From: Haloterrigena alkaliphila
GTDB lineage: Archaea > Halobacteriota > Halobacteria > Halobacteriales > Natrialbaceae
DNA: 64,000 bases
Reading direction: 5' to 3'
Assembly: GCF_017352155.2 (NCBI RefSeq)
Contig: NZ_CP071462.1
Coordinates: 744,001 to 808,000, forward strand
The notes under the pieces: generated by a model
Seen by the model: only the letters and a program-made list of their open reading frames with translations
The model's database searches: none
Told to the model about the DNA's origin: nothing
Program-made: the position numbers and the translations under genes
Shown here: in pieces, positions 33,665-41,319 of the stretch
Numbering within the stretch: position 1 is the first letter of the stretch
Layout: each line of letters opens with the position of its first letter

Positions 33665-34288
33665 TTACTCCTGGGGTTGGCGTTCCTCGTAGGGCTGGAC
33701 GACGACGAACCCCTCGGTCCCGGAGAACTCGAGTTGGTACGTCTCGTCCGAGGACTGGCCGATCACGTTCGAGAGCGTCCTGTCGACGTGGCTGCCGGAC
33801 GTGGTGCCGCTCCAGGCGACGGTCGCGCTGGGGTCGGTCCGGACCGGCGGTCGCAACACCAGCGGCTCGCCGTGGGTCGTGATCGCGACGCAGCCCGGTC
33901 CCACGAGGAAGACGTTGGTCAGGCCGCCCGCCGAGAACCCCGCGACGCTCTTGATCGTCCGGATCTCGTAGTTCACGCTCGATTCGAACGCGAGGACGTC
34001 GTTCCCGTTGACCGAAACATCTTCGCCCGCCTCGAGTTCGAGGAGCTGGATCTTCTTCTCCGCGTCGGCGAGGTAGAGGTGACCGCTGCCGGTCGCTTCC
34101 ATCACCGACGTTCCCTCGGCGGACGACTTCCCCGCGAACGAGATGTCGCCGCTGTAGGCGATCATCGACCCCGCCTTCGCGATCACCGTGCCGTCTACCG
34201 TTACGTCCAGCAACTTGTCGTTCTCGAGTTGGAGTGCCTCGCCACCCTCTCTGGGTTCGTTCGCGGTGATGAATTCGTCGACGTTCAT
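33665..34288 (-). CDS. AIM24 family protein
   Basis: The 207-residue beta-rich protein matches the AIM24 family: LQLENDKLLDVTVDGTVIAK, the glycine-rich KAGSMIAYSGDISF and SGHLYLADAEKKIQLLELEA, and a second half with GEPLVLRPPVRTDP. The fold is a jelly-roll-like barrel; in fungi Aim24 supports mitochondrial membrane organisation, and prokaryotic members are uncharacterised. ATG at 34288 (MNVDEF) is preferred over one five codons earlier. Confidence 0.88.
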   Translation of the reverse strand: MNVDEFITANEPREGGEALQLENDKLLDVTVDGTVIAKAGSMIAYSGDISFAGKSSAEGTSVMEATGSGHLYLADAEKKIQLLELEAGEDVSVNGNDVLAFESSVNYEIRTIKSVAGFSAGGLTNVFLVGPGCVAITTHGEPLVLRPPVRTDPSATVAWSGTTSGSHVDRTLSNVIGQSSDETYQLEFSGTEGFVVVQPYEERQPQE

Positions 34289-34405
34289 GGAATCCGAGCC
34301 CAATCGGCCCTACCGTCCCAGTAGCAGGAGCGTACTAAACAGTTGCGTATTGGTGACAATCGACACGCCGATGCCGTCGACCGGCGTTCGAACTGATCGG
34401 TCGAC

Positions 34406-35176
34406 TCAGTTCGACTCGTACTCGACGAGTTCGACCTCGAGTTCGAGGTCGCCGTCAGCGGTGTAGGTAGCCGCGTAGGGGGCGATTCCGCCCGCCGAGA
34501 TCCGGAGACAGCCCTGTTGGGTGAGTTCGCCGTCGACCGTCGTCTCGACGAAGGCGCACTCGAGCCCCGCGTAGGAGCGTTTCTCCGTGACCTCGGTGAC
34601 CTGGGTCCCCTCGTCGGTGGTGGTCTGTTTCCGATTGCCGACCGTGGGGTCCGTAAAGCCCATCTCGAAGTAGTAGAGCAGGGAGACGCTCTGGAGCGCC
34701 AGCACCGGCGCGTGCGCCGGCGTGAGGAACAACTGGCCAGATATCTCGTCGGCGGGACCGGTTACCGTCGACTGGTACTGCTCGTCGCCGAACTCGTAGT
34801 TGACGCTCGCGGTCATCTCCTCGCCGGCGGCCTCGACGTCGTACACCAACCGTCCGGTGACCTGTTCGCCGGTTTCCTCGTCCATCCCCGCGAGGTCGAA
34901 GGCGTAGTAGCCCGGTTGGCTCAGGTCGAACCAGGCGTCGTCCGCGTCGGCCCCGTCGCCGAACATCGAGCCGGGGCCGACGTCGTCTGCACCACTGCCG
35001 TCATCCCCGTTTCCGCCGGTCGCACTGGTCTCGTCGCCCCCGTCACCGAGTCCGCCCATCCCGGTACAGCCCGCGAGGGCGACCGAGAGGACGACCGCCA
35101 GCGTCAGCAGGGTGCGTGCAGTCAGTCTCGTGTTCAGGAATCGATTCGGTCCGGATTCTCCGTTTGCGTTGTCCAT
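34406..35176 (-). CDS. Haloarchaeal lipoprotein of unknown function
   Basis: The 256-residue protein has an N-terminal signal helix (TLLTLAVVLSVALAGC) with lipobox LAGC, followed by an acidic glycine-rich linker and a beta-rich extracytoplasmic domain. The cysteine should be lipid-modified after export, anchoring the protein at the outer face of the membrane. I do not recognise the domain family. A CxxG-like pair, CAF near residue 225 and QGCLRIS, may form a disulfide. Confidence 0.8.
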   Translation of the reverse strand: MDNANGESGPNRFLNTRLTARTLLTLAVVLSVALAGCTGMGGLGDGGDETSATGGNGDDGSGADDVGPGSMFGDGADADDAWFDLSQPGYYAFDLAGMDEETGEQVTGRLVYDVEAAGEEMTASVNYEFGDEQYQSTVTGPADEISGQLFLTPAHAPVLALQSVSLLYYFEMGFTDPTVGNRKQTTTDEGTQVTEVTEKRSYAGLECAFVETTVDGELTQQGCLRISAGGIAPYAATYTADGDLELEVELVEYESN

Positions 35177-35374
35177 GTGTTACGTCGTCCGTCCGTTCGC
35201 AGTTCGTTTCGACGGCGACTGATTCGACGGTTCGCGTGGCGCCTTCGTCGAGATCGCCGTCGCTCCAGTCCATCCCGAGAACGTCGCAAGAGGCGCACTC
35301 GAGCACCCGACCCGTCGTGCTCGCACGGCCAGCCGTCTTCGCCGTTACCCGTCGGCTCGAGGGATCCCCTCGTT

Positions 35375-35812
35375 TCAGACCAGTTTGTCGGCGATCCCGG
35401 CGGCCACTGGCAGTCGAGTCGTTTTCCCCCGGTACGCCGTGACCACGAGGTAGACCCAGATCGCGAACCCGCCGAGCACGAGTCCCAGCCAGACCACCCC
35501 GAGGAGCAACGAGATGATGCTCCCGACGACGAACGTGCTCGTACTGGCGAACATGACCGTCGTGAGGATCGTCCCGACGATACTCACGGCGAGATACGCC
35601 AGCAGGACCAGCCCGGAAACGACCATGCTCTGGACGGCGTGAAACCGCACGAACCGATCGTCTCCTTCGATCAGGAAGAGAATCAGTCCCGAGACGAACC
35701 CGAACAGGTACGAGAGCGCCCCCGCGACGTTCGCGTCGAGTCCCGATTCGGTTTCCGCCGGTTCCGCCGTGCGTTCGGCTTCGATATCGATGTCTTGTGT
35801 ATTGCTTGCCAT
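35375..35812 (-). CDS. DUF4870 family membrane protein
   Basis: The 145-residue protein has an acidic N-terminus and three to four membrane helices with the DUF4870 signature SYLFGFVSGLILFLIEGDDR, then FVRFHAVQSM. Members are widespread small membrane proteins (Tic20-like fold suggested) with no known role. ATG at 35812 is chosen because the extra residues of the longer frame look non-coding. Confidence 0.88.
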   Translation of the reverse strand: MASNTQDIDIEAERTAEPAETESGLDANVAGALSYLFGFVSGLILFLIEGDDRFVRFHAVQSMVVSGLVLLAYLAVSIVGTILTTVMFASTSTFVVGSIISLLLGVVWLGLVLGGFAIWVYLVVTAYRGKTTRLPVAAGIADKLV

Positions 35813-36032
35813 TGGTGATCTCAACGAGAGGACCCGCACCCGGTAGCGTCCCCCTCCATACCAGTCAGAAAGAGCGACAGTCAATTATATTAACCGAGTG
35901 GGATCGTTTCAACCCGTGAACTCGTCTCAACTCGTGAGACGATAGTCGGCGATGAGCGCATCTCGTCCCCGATCTAGCGGGAGTAGCGAGATATCGGCGT
36001 ACCGACTCAGGAGCGGCGACTGACCAGTGGAC

Positions 36033-36039
36033 TTAATAT
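36033..36039 (+). promoter_or_regulatory. TATA box of the frameshifted regulator
   Basis: TTAATAT is centred about 30 bases before the ATG at 36066, so the gene still has a good leaderless promoter. Confidence 0.6.
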
Positions 36040-36065
36040 CACCATGCGTTACTTTTAGTGTGCGA

Positions 36066-36876
36066 ATGGATAACGAGGACCTCATCGAACTCGTCAGGCA
36101 GAAGCCGGTGCTCGACGCGTTACGCGAGGGGGGGTGGACGGGATCGGCGAGCGCTGGAACGACACCTGAACGTCTCCCGGTCGACCGTCCACCGCTTCAC
36201 GCGATCACTCAGGGACAGCGGCGTGATCGAACGCGCCGGCAACGAGTTCGTCCTCACGCCGCTGGGCGAGGTGGCCGCTCGAGAGGTCGCCGAGTTCCAG
36301 TCGACGATGGAGACGGCGTGGGAACTCGCCCCGATCCTCCGCGCCACCGCCAGCCACGACGTCGACGTCGATATCGAGGCGTTCGCGGGTGCGACCGTGA
36401 CGGCCGCCGCGCCCGGGAACCCCTATCGTCCGGTGAACCGGTTCATGTCGCTGGTCGAACGGACCGAGACGTTACGTGGTCTCGATCCGGCCGCCATCAA
36501 TCCGCTGCACGTGGACGAGCTGTACGAGCGCATCAGCACCGGGATGGAGACGGAGGCCGTCTATCCGTCGACAGTGGTCGAGGAGCTCCTGACGGCGAAC
36601 CCGGATCGGTCGCTGACGGTCATCGAGAGCGGCAATCTGACGGTCTGGATCCACGACGACCTCCCGTTCGGACTGACGCTCTGTGACGACCGGATCGGCG
36701 TCGGCGTCTACGACGACGAGACGGGGCTGTTGCGCACGTACGTCGATACCGAGTCACCTGCCGCGCGCGAGTGGGCCGAGGACGTCTATACGACGTATCG
36801 CTCCGAAGCGACTCCCCTTACGGAGGCGTTCGATCTCTCTCGATTGTCGTCCGATTCGGCGGAGTCCGGTAGGTAA
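36066..36876 (+). pseudogene. Frameshifted HVO_0163-type regulator
   Basis: The reading frame opens with MDNEDLIELVRQKPVLDALR in one frame. It continues only in another frame with DRRALERHLNVSRSTVHRFT and an intact C-terminal domain to the stop at 36876. The change occurs in a run of seven G residues near 36128-36134; six G would give one uninterrupted protein of about 269 residues, similar to the intact regulator at 26086. This is a real frameshift, a phase-variable homopolymer, or a sequencing error. The rest of the gene looks fully coding. Confidence 0.8.
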
Positions 36877-37010
36877 CGCACCCGATAGCGCGTCGAATAT
36901 CCTCGGTTCGATGAAAGAGTGGAACGCCTGACTTCCCACGGAGCCGTCGATTAGCGCTAAGTCTCTATCCGTGTACAGTTCCCACGACCCACTCCCGTGG
37001 ATCGAACCGT

Positions 37011-38315
37011 ATGAATCAGCGAACCCGCGTCACCGTCGCCACAGCAGTCATCGTCGTCCTGATCGCCTCGCTCGGGGTCCAGGCGGCCGTTATCGAACGC
37101 GAGCACAGGATCGTCAACGAGGACGAGCGGTATCCCGGGAACACGCTCGTCGGCGTCCATTCGTACGACGAGACCGGGCGGATCGTCGAGCTGACTCCCG
37201 ACGGCGAGGTCGCCTGGGAGTGGTCGGTTCCCGAATCGCGGGTGTTCGGGGTCGAACAGCTCGACGAGGAGACGGTGCTGGCGGCCGTCGCCGTCAAGCG
37301 ACTCGCCGAAAACTGCGACGAGGAGTACCTCGAGTACGAGGAGAAGGACGGCCACTGCGTCCACAACCGCGTCGTCGAGATCGACAAGGAGTCGGGCGAG
37401 GTCGTCTGGGAGTACGACTGGGGCGACGAGTTCATCGCCTGGCACGAGGTCCACGACGTCGAGCGACTCGAGAACGGCGAGACGGCGATCGTGGACATGG
37501 GGAACGATCGCGCGTTCACCGTCGACCGCGACGGCGAGATCACCTGGGAGTGGCACGCCGAAGACCACCTGACGCCCGGCACGCCGTTCTACGACGAGTA
37601 CGGCGGCCCCGAAAAGGAGGGGGAACACGACGACTGGACCCACATGAACGACATCGACCGCCTCGAGAACGGTAACTTCCAGCTGAGCATCCGCAACTTC
37701 GACGTGATCATCGAGGTCGATCCGGAGACCGACGAGGTGGTCGACGTCATCGGCGAGCCCGGAAACCACGACGTACTGGACAAACAGCACAACCCCCACC
37801 GCATCGAAGATCAGGGGACGATGGTCGTCGCCGACAGCGAGAACGGCCGCGTCATCGAACTCGACGTCGAGTCCGAAGAGCGCATCTGGCGCTACACCGG
37901 CCCCGCGAGCGACTCCCTCCAGTGGCCTCGAGACGCGGACCGGCTCCCCAACGGCAACACGCTCATCACCGACTCCCGGAACAACCGCGTGCTCGAGGTC
38001 GATCCCGACGGCGAGATCGTCTGGCAGTTCGGCGATCCCGACGGGACGGTCATTCCGTTAGCGTACGAAGCCGATCGCATCGGCGCCGGCGAACAGTCGG
38101 ACGTCCCGCCGGGGAGCGAACTGACCGCGGTCGAGGACGAACCCGGCGCCGTCACGGCGACGATTCGCGAGTGGGAGGCCCTGGCCCAGTACGTCTTCCC
38201 GACGTGGATGCACCTCCCGCAGATTCTCCACGTCGTCGGCATCGCCCTCGGGGTCCTGTGGCTCTGTGTGGAGGGGGCCGTCGTCGGCTGGCGTCGGTTC
38301 ACCGGCAGTCGGTGA
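37011..38315 (+). CDS. Arylsulfotransferase (ASST)-like propeller protein
   Basis: The 434-residue protein has an N-terminal membrane or signal helix (VTVATAVIVVLIASLGVQAA), a beta-propeller of repeated RLENGN...D...RVxEVDPDGEIVW blades, and a C-terminal hydrophobic helix. That is the layout of haloarchaeal arylsulfotransferase-family proteins. Family enzymes transfer sulfate between phenolic compounds; the catalytic histidine cannot be assigned with confidence, and many haloarchaeal members may have other roles. The propeller should face outward. Confidence 0.82.
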   Translation: MNQRTRVTVATAVIVVLIASLGVQAAVIEREHRIVNEDERYPGNTLVGVHSYDETGRIVELTPDGEVAWEWSVPESRVFGVEQLDEETVLAAVAVKRLAENCDEEYLEYEEKDGHCVHNRVVEIDKESGEVVWEYDWGDEFIAWHEVHDVERLENGETAIVDMGNDRAFTVDRDGEITWEWHAEDHLTPGTPFYDEYGGPEKEGEHDDWTHMNDIDRLENGNFQLSIRNFDVIIEVDPETDEVVDVIGEPGNHDVLDKQHNPHRIEDQGTMVVADSENGRVIELDVESEERIWRYTGPASDSLQWPRDADRLPNGNTLITDSRNNRVLEVDPDGEIVWQFGDPDGTVIPLAYEADRIGAGEQSDVPPGSELTAVEDEPGAVTATIREWEALAQYVFPTWMHLPQILHVVGIALGVLWLCVEGAVVGWRRFTGSR

Positions 38316-38535
38316 GTAGAGACGGAGGCGTCGGGGTTGCGATCGTCCTGATTTCGGTGGTGGGTCTCGAGGCGTTCACGTCGGTCGATGGGAAACCGTT
38401 CGCTAAATCGAATTGGATGACACCGCGCTCTCAGTACGCTTCGAATTCGGCAGGGTCGGGTCGGTCCGTCGCACGATACTCACACGGAGACGCCGCCACC
38501 AGCCGTTAAGAACGTCCACGGTGAACCGTCGGACG

Positions 38536-39786
38536 ATGTCTCGTTCTCGATCGGGCGACCGCGACGATCCGACGCTCGTGGCGGCCGAGCGCGAGGGGTC
38601 GACCGGGCTGCAGATCGACGTGGGGGTGCTGGTCGCGCACGCGCCGAGAACCGACCCGGACCGGCTCCAGTCGTTTGCGGCGCAAGCGGCCGAGGATACG
38701 GTCGACGAACTCGCGTCGGTCACGGACGTCACCTGGCGGTTCTACCTCGGAGACGCGGTCACGCTCGCGGACAACGACAGCCGGCGGCCCTCGGAGTTCC
38801 TCGACCGCGCCACGCACCAGATGGTCGAGGGGCCGTACGACTTCGTCCTCGTCGTGACGGACGTGTCGCTCGTCTCGAGCACGGAGCGGTTCGTCCCCGG
38901 ACTGGCGTCGCCGCTCTCTCGCGTCGCGATCGTCTCGACGGACCACCTCCGCAGTGCGCCCCGGAACGAACCGCGGCGCTCGCTCGAGGACGCCGCCGTC
39001 CGCTGGAACGCGGCGACGCTCGTGGTCCACCTCGTCGGGCACATGCTGGGCGCTCGCCATCGCGACGCCGACGGGGGCGTCATGGAGCCGTTCGAGTTCG
39101 ATCCGGACCGACGGGCCGTGCCGCCGGTCGACGCGGACGTCGAGCGGGATCTCCATCGGATCGCCGGGGAGCTCTCGGCGGCCGAGGCCCGCCCGCGCGG
39201 CCCGGGAGAGCGGCTCGCCTTCCACGCGGCCAGCGCCGTCCGAAACCCCGGACGGATCCTGCAGGCGCTCGGGAACAGCCGGGCGCCGTTGTTGCCGCTC
39301 TCGTTACCGAAGCTATCGACGGCCGCGCTGGCACCGACGCTCGTCATCGTCTTCAGCGCCGAATCCTGGGACGTCGGCTTCCACATGACCAACGTGACGG
39401 CGGCGCTGTTCGCGGCCGTCAGTATCCTCACTGCGACGCTCTACCTCCTGTTCGTCCAGAACCTCTCATTCCCGCGGAAGCGACATCGGATCGTCACCGA
39501 ACACACGGCCCTGGTCAACGTCACGGTCTTTTTCGTCCTCCTGCTGGCGATGGTCGGCCTTTTCGCGCTCGTGTGGGCGATCATCCTCGTCATCGAACTG
39601 GTCGTCTTCCCGCCGAATCTGATGTCCAACTGGCCGAGCCTCGAGGAGCCGTCCGTGGGCTTCGTCGATCTCGTCCGGACCGGCGCGTTCATCAGCACCA
39701 TCGGGGTCCTCTCGGGCGCGTTGGCGGGCGGGCTCGAGAGCCGGCTCATCATCAGCCACCTCGCGCTGTTTCCCGATCGGCCGTAG
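38536..39786 (+). CDS. Metzincin-like membrane protein lacking the catalytic glutamate
   Basis: The 416-residue protein has an N-terminal domain with HLVGHMLGARH (His165, His169, His175) and a Met-turn-like GVMEPF (Met183). This is the metzincin zinc motif HExxHxxGxxH except that the catalytic glutamate is Leu166. The zinc site may remain but peptide hydrolysis should fail. The C-terminal half has four to five hydrophobic helices, including LVNVTVFFVLLLAMVGLFAL. No signal peptide precedes the domain, so it is probably cytoplasmic and membrane-anchored. Function unknown. Confidence 0.72.
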   Translation: MSRSRSGDRDDPTLVAAEREGSTGLQIDVGVLVAHAPRTDPDRLQSFAAQAAEDTVDELASVTDVTWRFYLGDAVTLADNDSRRPSEFLDRATHQMVEGPYDFVLVVTDVSLVSSTERFVPGLASPLSRVAIVSTDHLRSAPRNEPRRSLEDAAVRWNAATLVVHLVGHMLGARHRDADGGVMEPFEFDPDRRAVPPVDADVERDLHRIAGELSAAEARPRGPGERLAFHAASAVRNPGRILQALGNSRAPLLPLSLPKLSTAALAPTLVIVFSAESWDVGFHMTNVTAALFAAVSILTATLYLLFVQNLSFPRKRHRIVTEHTALVNVTVFFVLLLAMVGLFALVWAIILVIELVVFPPNLMSNWPSLEEPSVGFVDLVRTGAFISTIGVLSGALAGGLESRLIISHLALFPDRP

Positions 39787-40332
39787 TTTTCGAACTCGAG
39801 TTCGAATTCGAGGTTTTTCTTGGGGAAGTGACAGTAACTCAATAGACTTGATACTCGAATAGGAACGGCTCAAGAGATCGATTGTTTCGAGAAAACGCGA
39901 TCGGCGCTCGATGCTGTTCGCGACTTGAGGAGGCGGACACAAACAAGTCAGAGGTCATGACTGAGACGCTTGACGGCGTGCGGAGCGGCCAGTCGTTCTT
40001 TGCCCGTTGGGGAGACGCACGGGAGGTGACAAGGGGTGGGGCGATCACGGCCTCTAACAGCGATCGCTCACCAGGGTTTAAGTAGGATATACAGGCGGTT
40101 TTCGCCGATAACTCCCAATACTGATAGATTCCATCGAAGGGGGGTCGGAATGCGCGCGCAAGTTCGGGCGAGCGCGCGCGCTCGCGCGTGAAACGCGCGC
40201 ACGTCGACCCCCCGGTTCAGCCAAATCACTAATATAAGATACCATAGTATAATCGCGATCTTTCGCTCTAGGACCTCTATACAGGGTTTACGCGGTTTTA
40301 ACCCCTTTCCACGGTAAGTGTATATCGGAGTC
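39787..40332. other. Left side of the probable mobile element, no gene supported
   Basis: A palindromic AT/TCGAA stretch (39790-39820) could terminate the metzincin-like gene. Two overlapping open frames (about 39839-40085) are short and unconvincing. A 75-base nested palindrome follows at 40139-40213, then an AT-rich stretch (about 40220-40256) with several TATA-like sequences. This is followed by TTTTAAC near 40300, 28 bases before the hypothetical gene. Confidence 0.55.
40139..40213. repeat. Nested GC-rich palindrome next to AT-rich DNA
   Basis: Outer arms GGGGGGTCG (40139-40147) and CGACCCCCC (40205-40213) enclose GCGCGCG (40152-40158) paired with CGCGCGC (40194-40200), and a perfect 18-bp inner palindrome, GCGAGCGCG and CGCGCTCGC (40168-40185). 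An AT-rich stretch directly follows. This could be a replication origin or a recombination end of the element. Confidence 0.8.
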
Positions 40333-40824
40333 ATGACGTGCCTACCGTACGCGGCTGATCTCGATCGCACCGTACTCGATACCTGGACCGTCGACGACTC
40401 GAACGACTGGTGGACCGGTCTCGTCCACGACCGCGACCACGACACGGGCGAGAGACGGCTACGGCTGGAGCGCTGGGTCGACAACGGTAACAGCTGCAGT
40501 AATCCGCACACGTGGCGTGTGCGGCCGGACTTCTGGGAGGCGGAACGCGACGCTGTCGCAACGTTCGAACGGCGGGGTGGCCGGTCGCCGCCGGCACGGC
40601 TCCCGATCGATAACCGGCTGACGCCGCTGGAGTACACGTGCATCCGCAAGGACGACACGCGCTGGGTTGCGGTCGTCCGCGTTGACCGGCCGTACAAGAG
40701 CCCGTGTATTCGTCTCTACCACTGGAACCCGGCTGACGCTGCGCTCCGGCAGAAGTGGACTGTCGGCCGTCACTGGGCGGAGCTGAAAGACCTCGCAACG
40801 CGGCAGCTGCGGCCGGTGGCGTAG
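40333..40824 (+). CDS. Hypothetical protein preceding a RelE-like gene
   Basis: The 163-residue protein starts MTCLPYAADLDRTVLDTWTV and is rich in tryptophan, arginine and aspartate, with strands such as RWVAVVRVDRPYKSPCIRLY. I do not recognise the family. It is followed after 51 bases by a RelE/ParE-like gene on the same strand, and no HTH or ribbon antitoxin lies beside that toxin, so this protein could be an unusual partner. ATG at 40333 is preferred to one five codons earlier because an AT-rich box (TTTTAAC, about 40302) is 28 bases upstream. Confidence 0.7.
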   Translation: MTCLPYAADLDRTVLDTWTVDDSNDWWTGLVHDRDHDTGERRLRLERWVDNGNSCSNPHTWRVRPDFWEAERDAVATFERRGGRSPPARLPIDNRLTPLEYTCIRKDDTRWVAVVRVDRPYKSPCIRLYHWNPADAALRQKWTVGRHWAELKDLATRQLRPVA

Positions 40825-40875
40825 ACGATGTACTGGACGTTCCAACCGCAGTCGGACACGAGTTCATCCACGCGT

Positions 40876-41145
40876 ATGCCCTACGAGATCGTCTTTACGG
40901 CGGACGGTAGCGAGGCGTTCAACACGCTTGAGCACACGGAGCAGCGCCAGGTACGCAAGAAGCTCGTCCAGATCGCGTACTGCGAGTACCGGAATCCCCG
41001 GGACTGGGATTACCAGGAGATGGACGGCTGTGCTGACGGCCGATTCAAGGTCGGGAGCGGGCTCCGGGTGTTCGCTGATATTGATGATCGTGCTGGTGTG
41101 ATCCGGATACGTTCCGTTGGGCGCCGGGAGAACCTCTACACGTAG
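40876..41145 (+). CDS. RelE/ParE-family toxin-like protein
   Basis: The 89-residue protein has the RelE/ParE pattern: PYEIVFTADGSEAFNTLEH at the N-terminus, the helix pair QRQVRKKLVQIA, and the strands GRFKVGSGLRVFADIDD and VIRIRSVGRRENLY. Members cleave mRNA at the ribosome (RelE) or poison gyrase (ParE); which applies is not decidable here. An alternative ATG at 40828 adds 16 residues, but the M-x-Y-x-I start is usual for the family. The gene lacks a normal antitoxin neighbour. Confidence 0.8.
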   Translation: MPYEIVFTADGSEAFNTLEHTEQRQVRKKLVQIAYCEYRNPRDWDYQEMDGCADGRFKVGSGLRVFADIDDRAGVIRIRSVGRRENLYT

Positions 41146-41319
41146 GTGCCCCCCGGCGCCTCGTTCCATGTGCGAAGACCGGTTCGGTGGTGGACCCGGA
41201 AACGATGGCGGTGAAGCGGCCGCGGGAGATCGCAGAGGCCGCGTATTTCTACCCGAAGTACGAGCCGAACAGCTGACGGTTTTTCTGATGGATTAAGAAG
41301 GATCGAGGGAGTTGTTACT

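Noticed and set aside
39839-40085. Two overlapping short frames on opposite strands near the left side of the element
   Set aside because: Neither has a recognisable motif or a better composition than the other, and neither has a clear promoter; listed as gene-free DNA.
40139-40213. The GC-rich palindrome as a tRNA or structured RNA gene
   Set aside because: No anticodon arm, T-loop or CCA-like end can be drawn; the three nested arms are simple inverted repeats.
41187-41276. 29-codon frame between the RelE-like and HEPN genes (ends AAYFYPKYEPNS)
   Set aside because: Composition is plausible, but it uses GTG, is very short and has no motif; not enough to call a gene.
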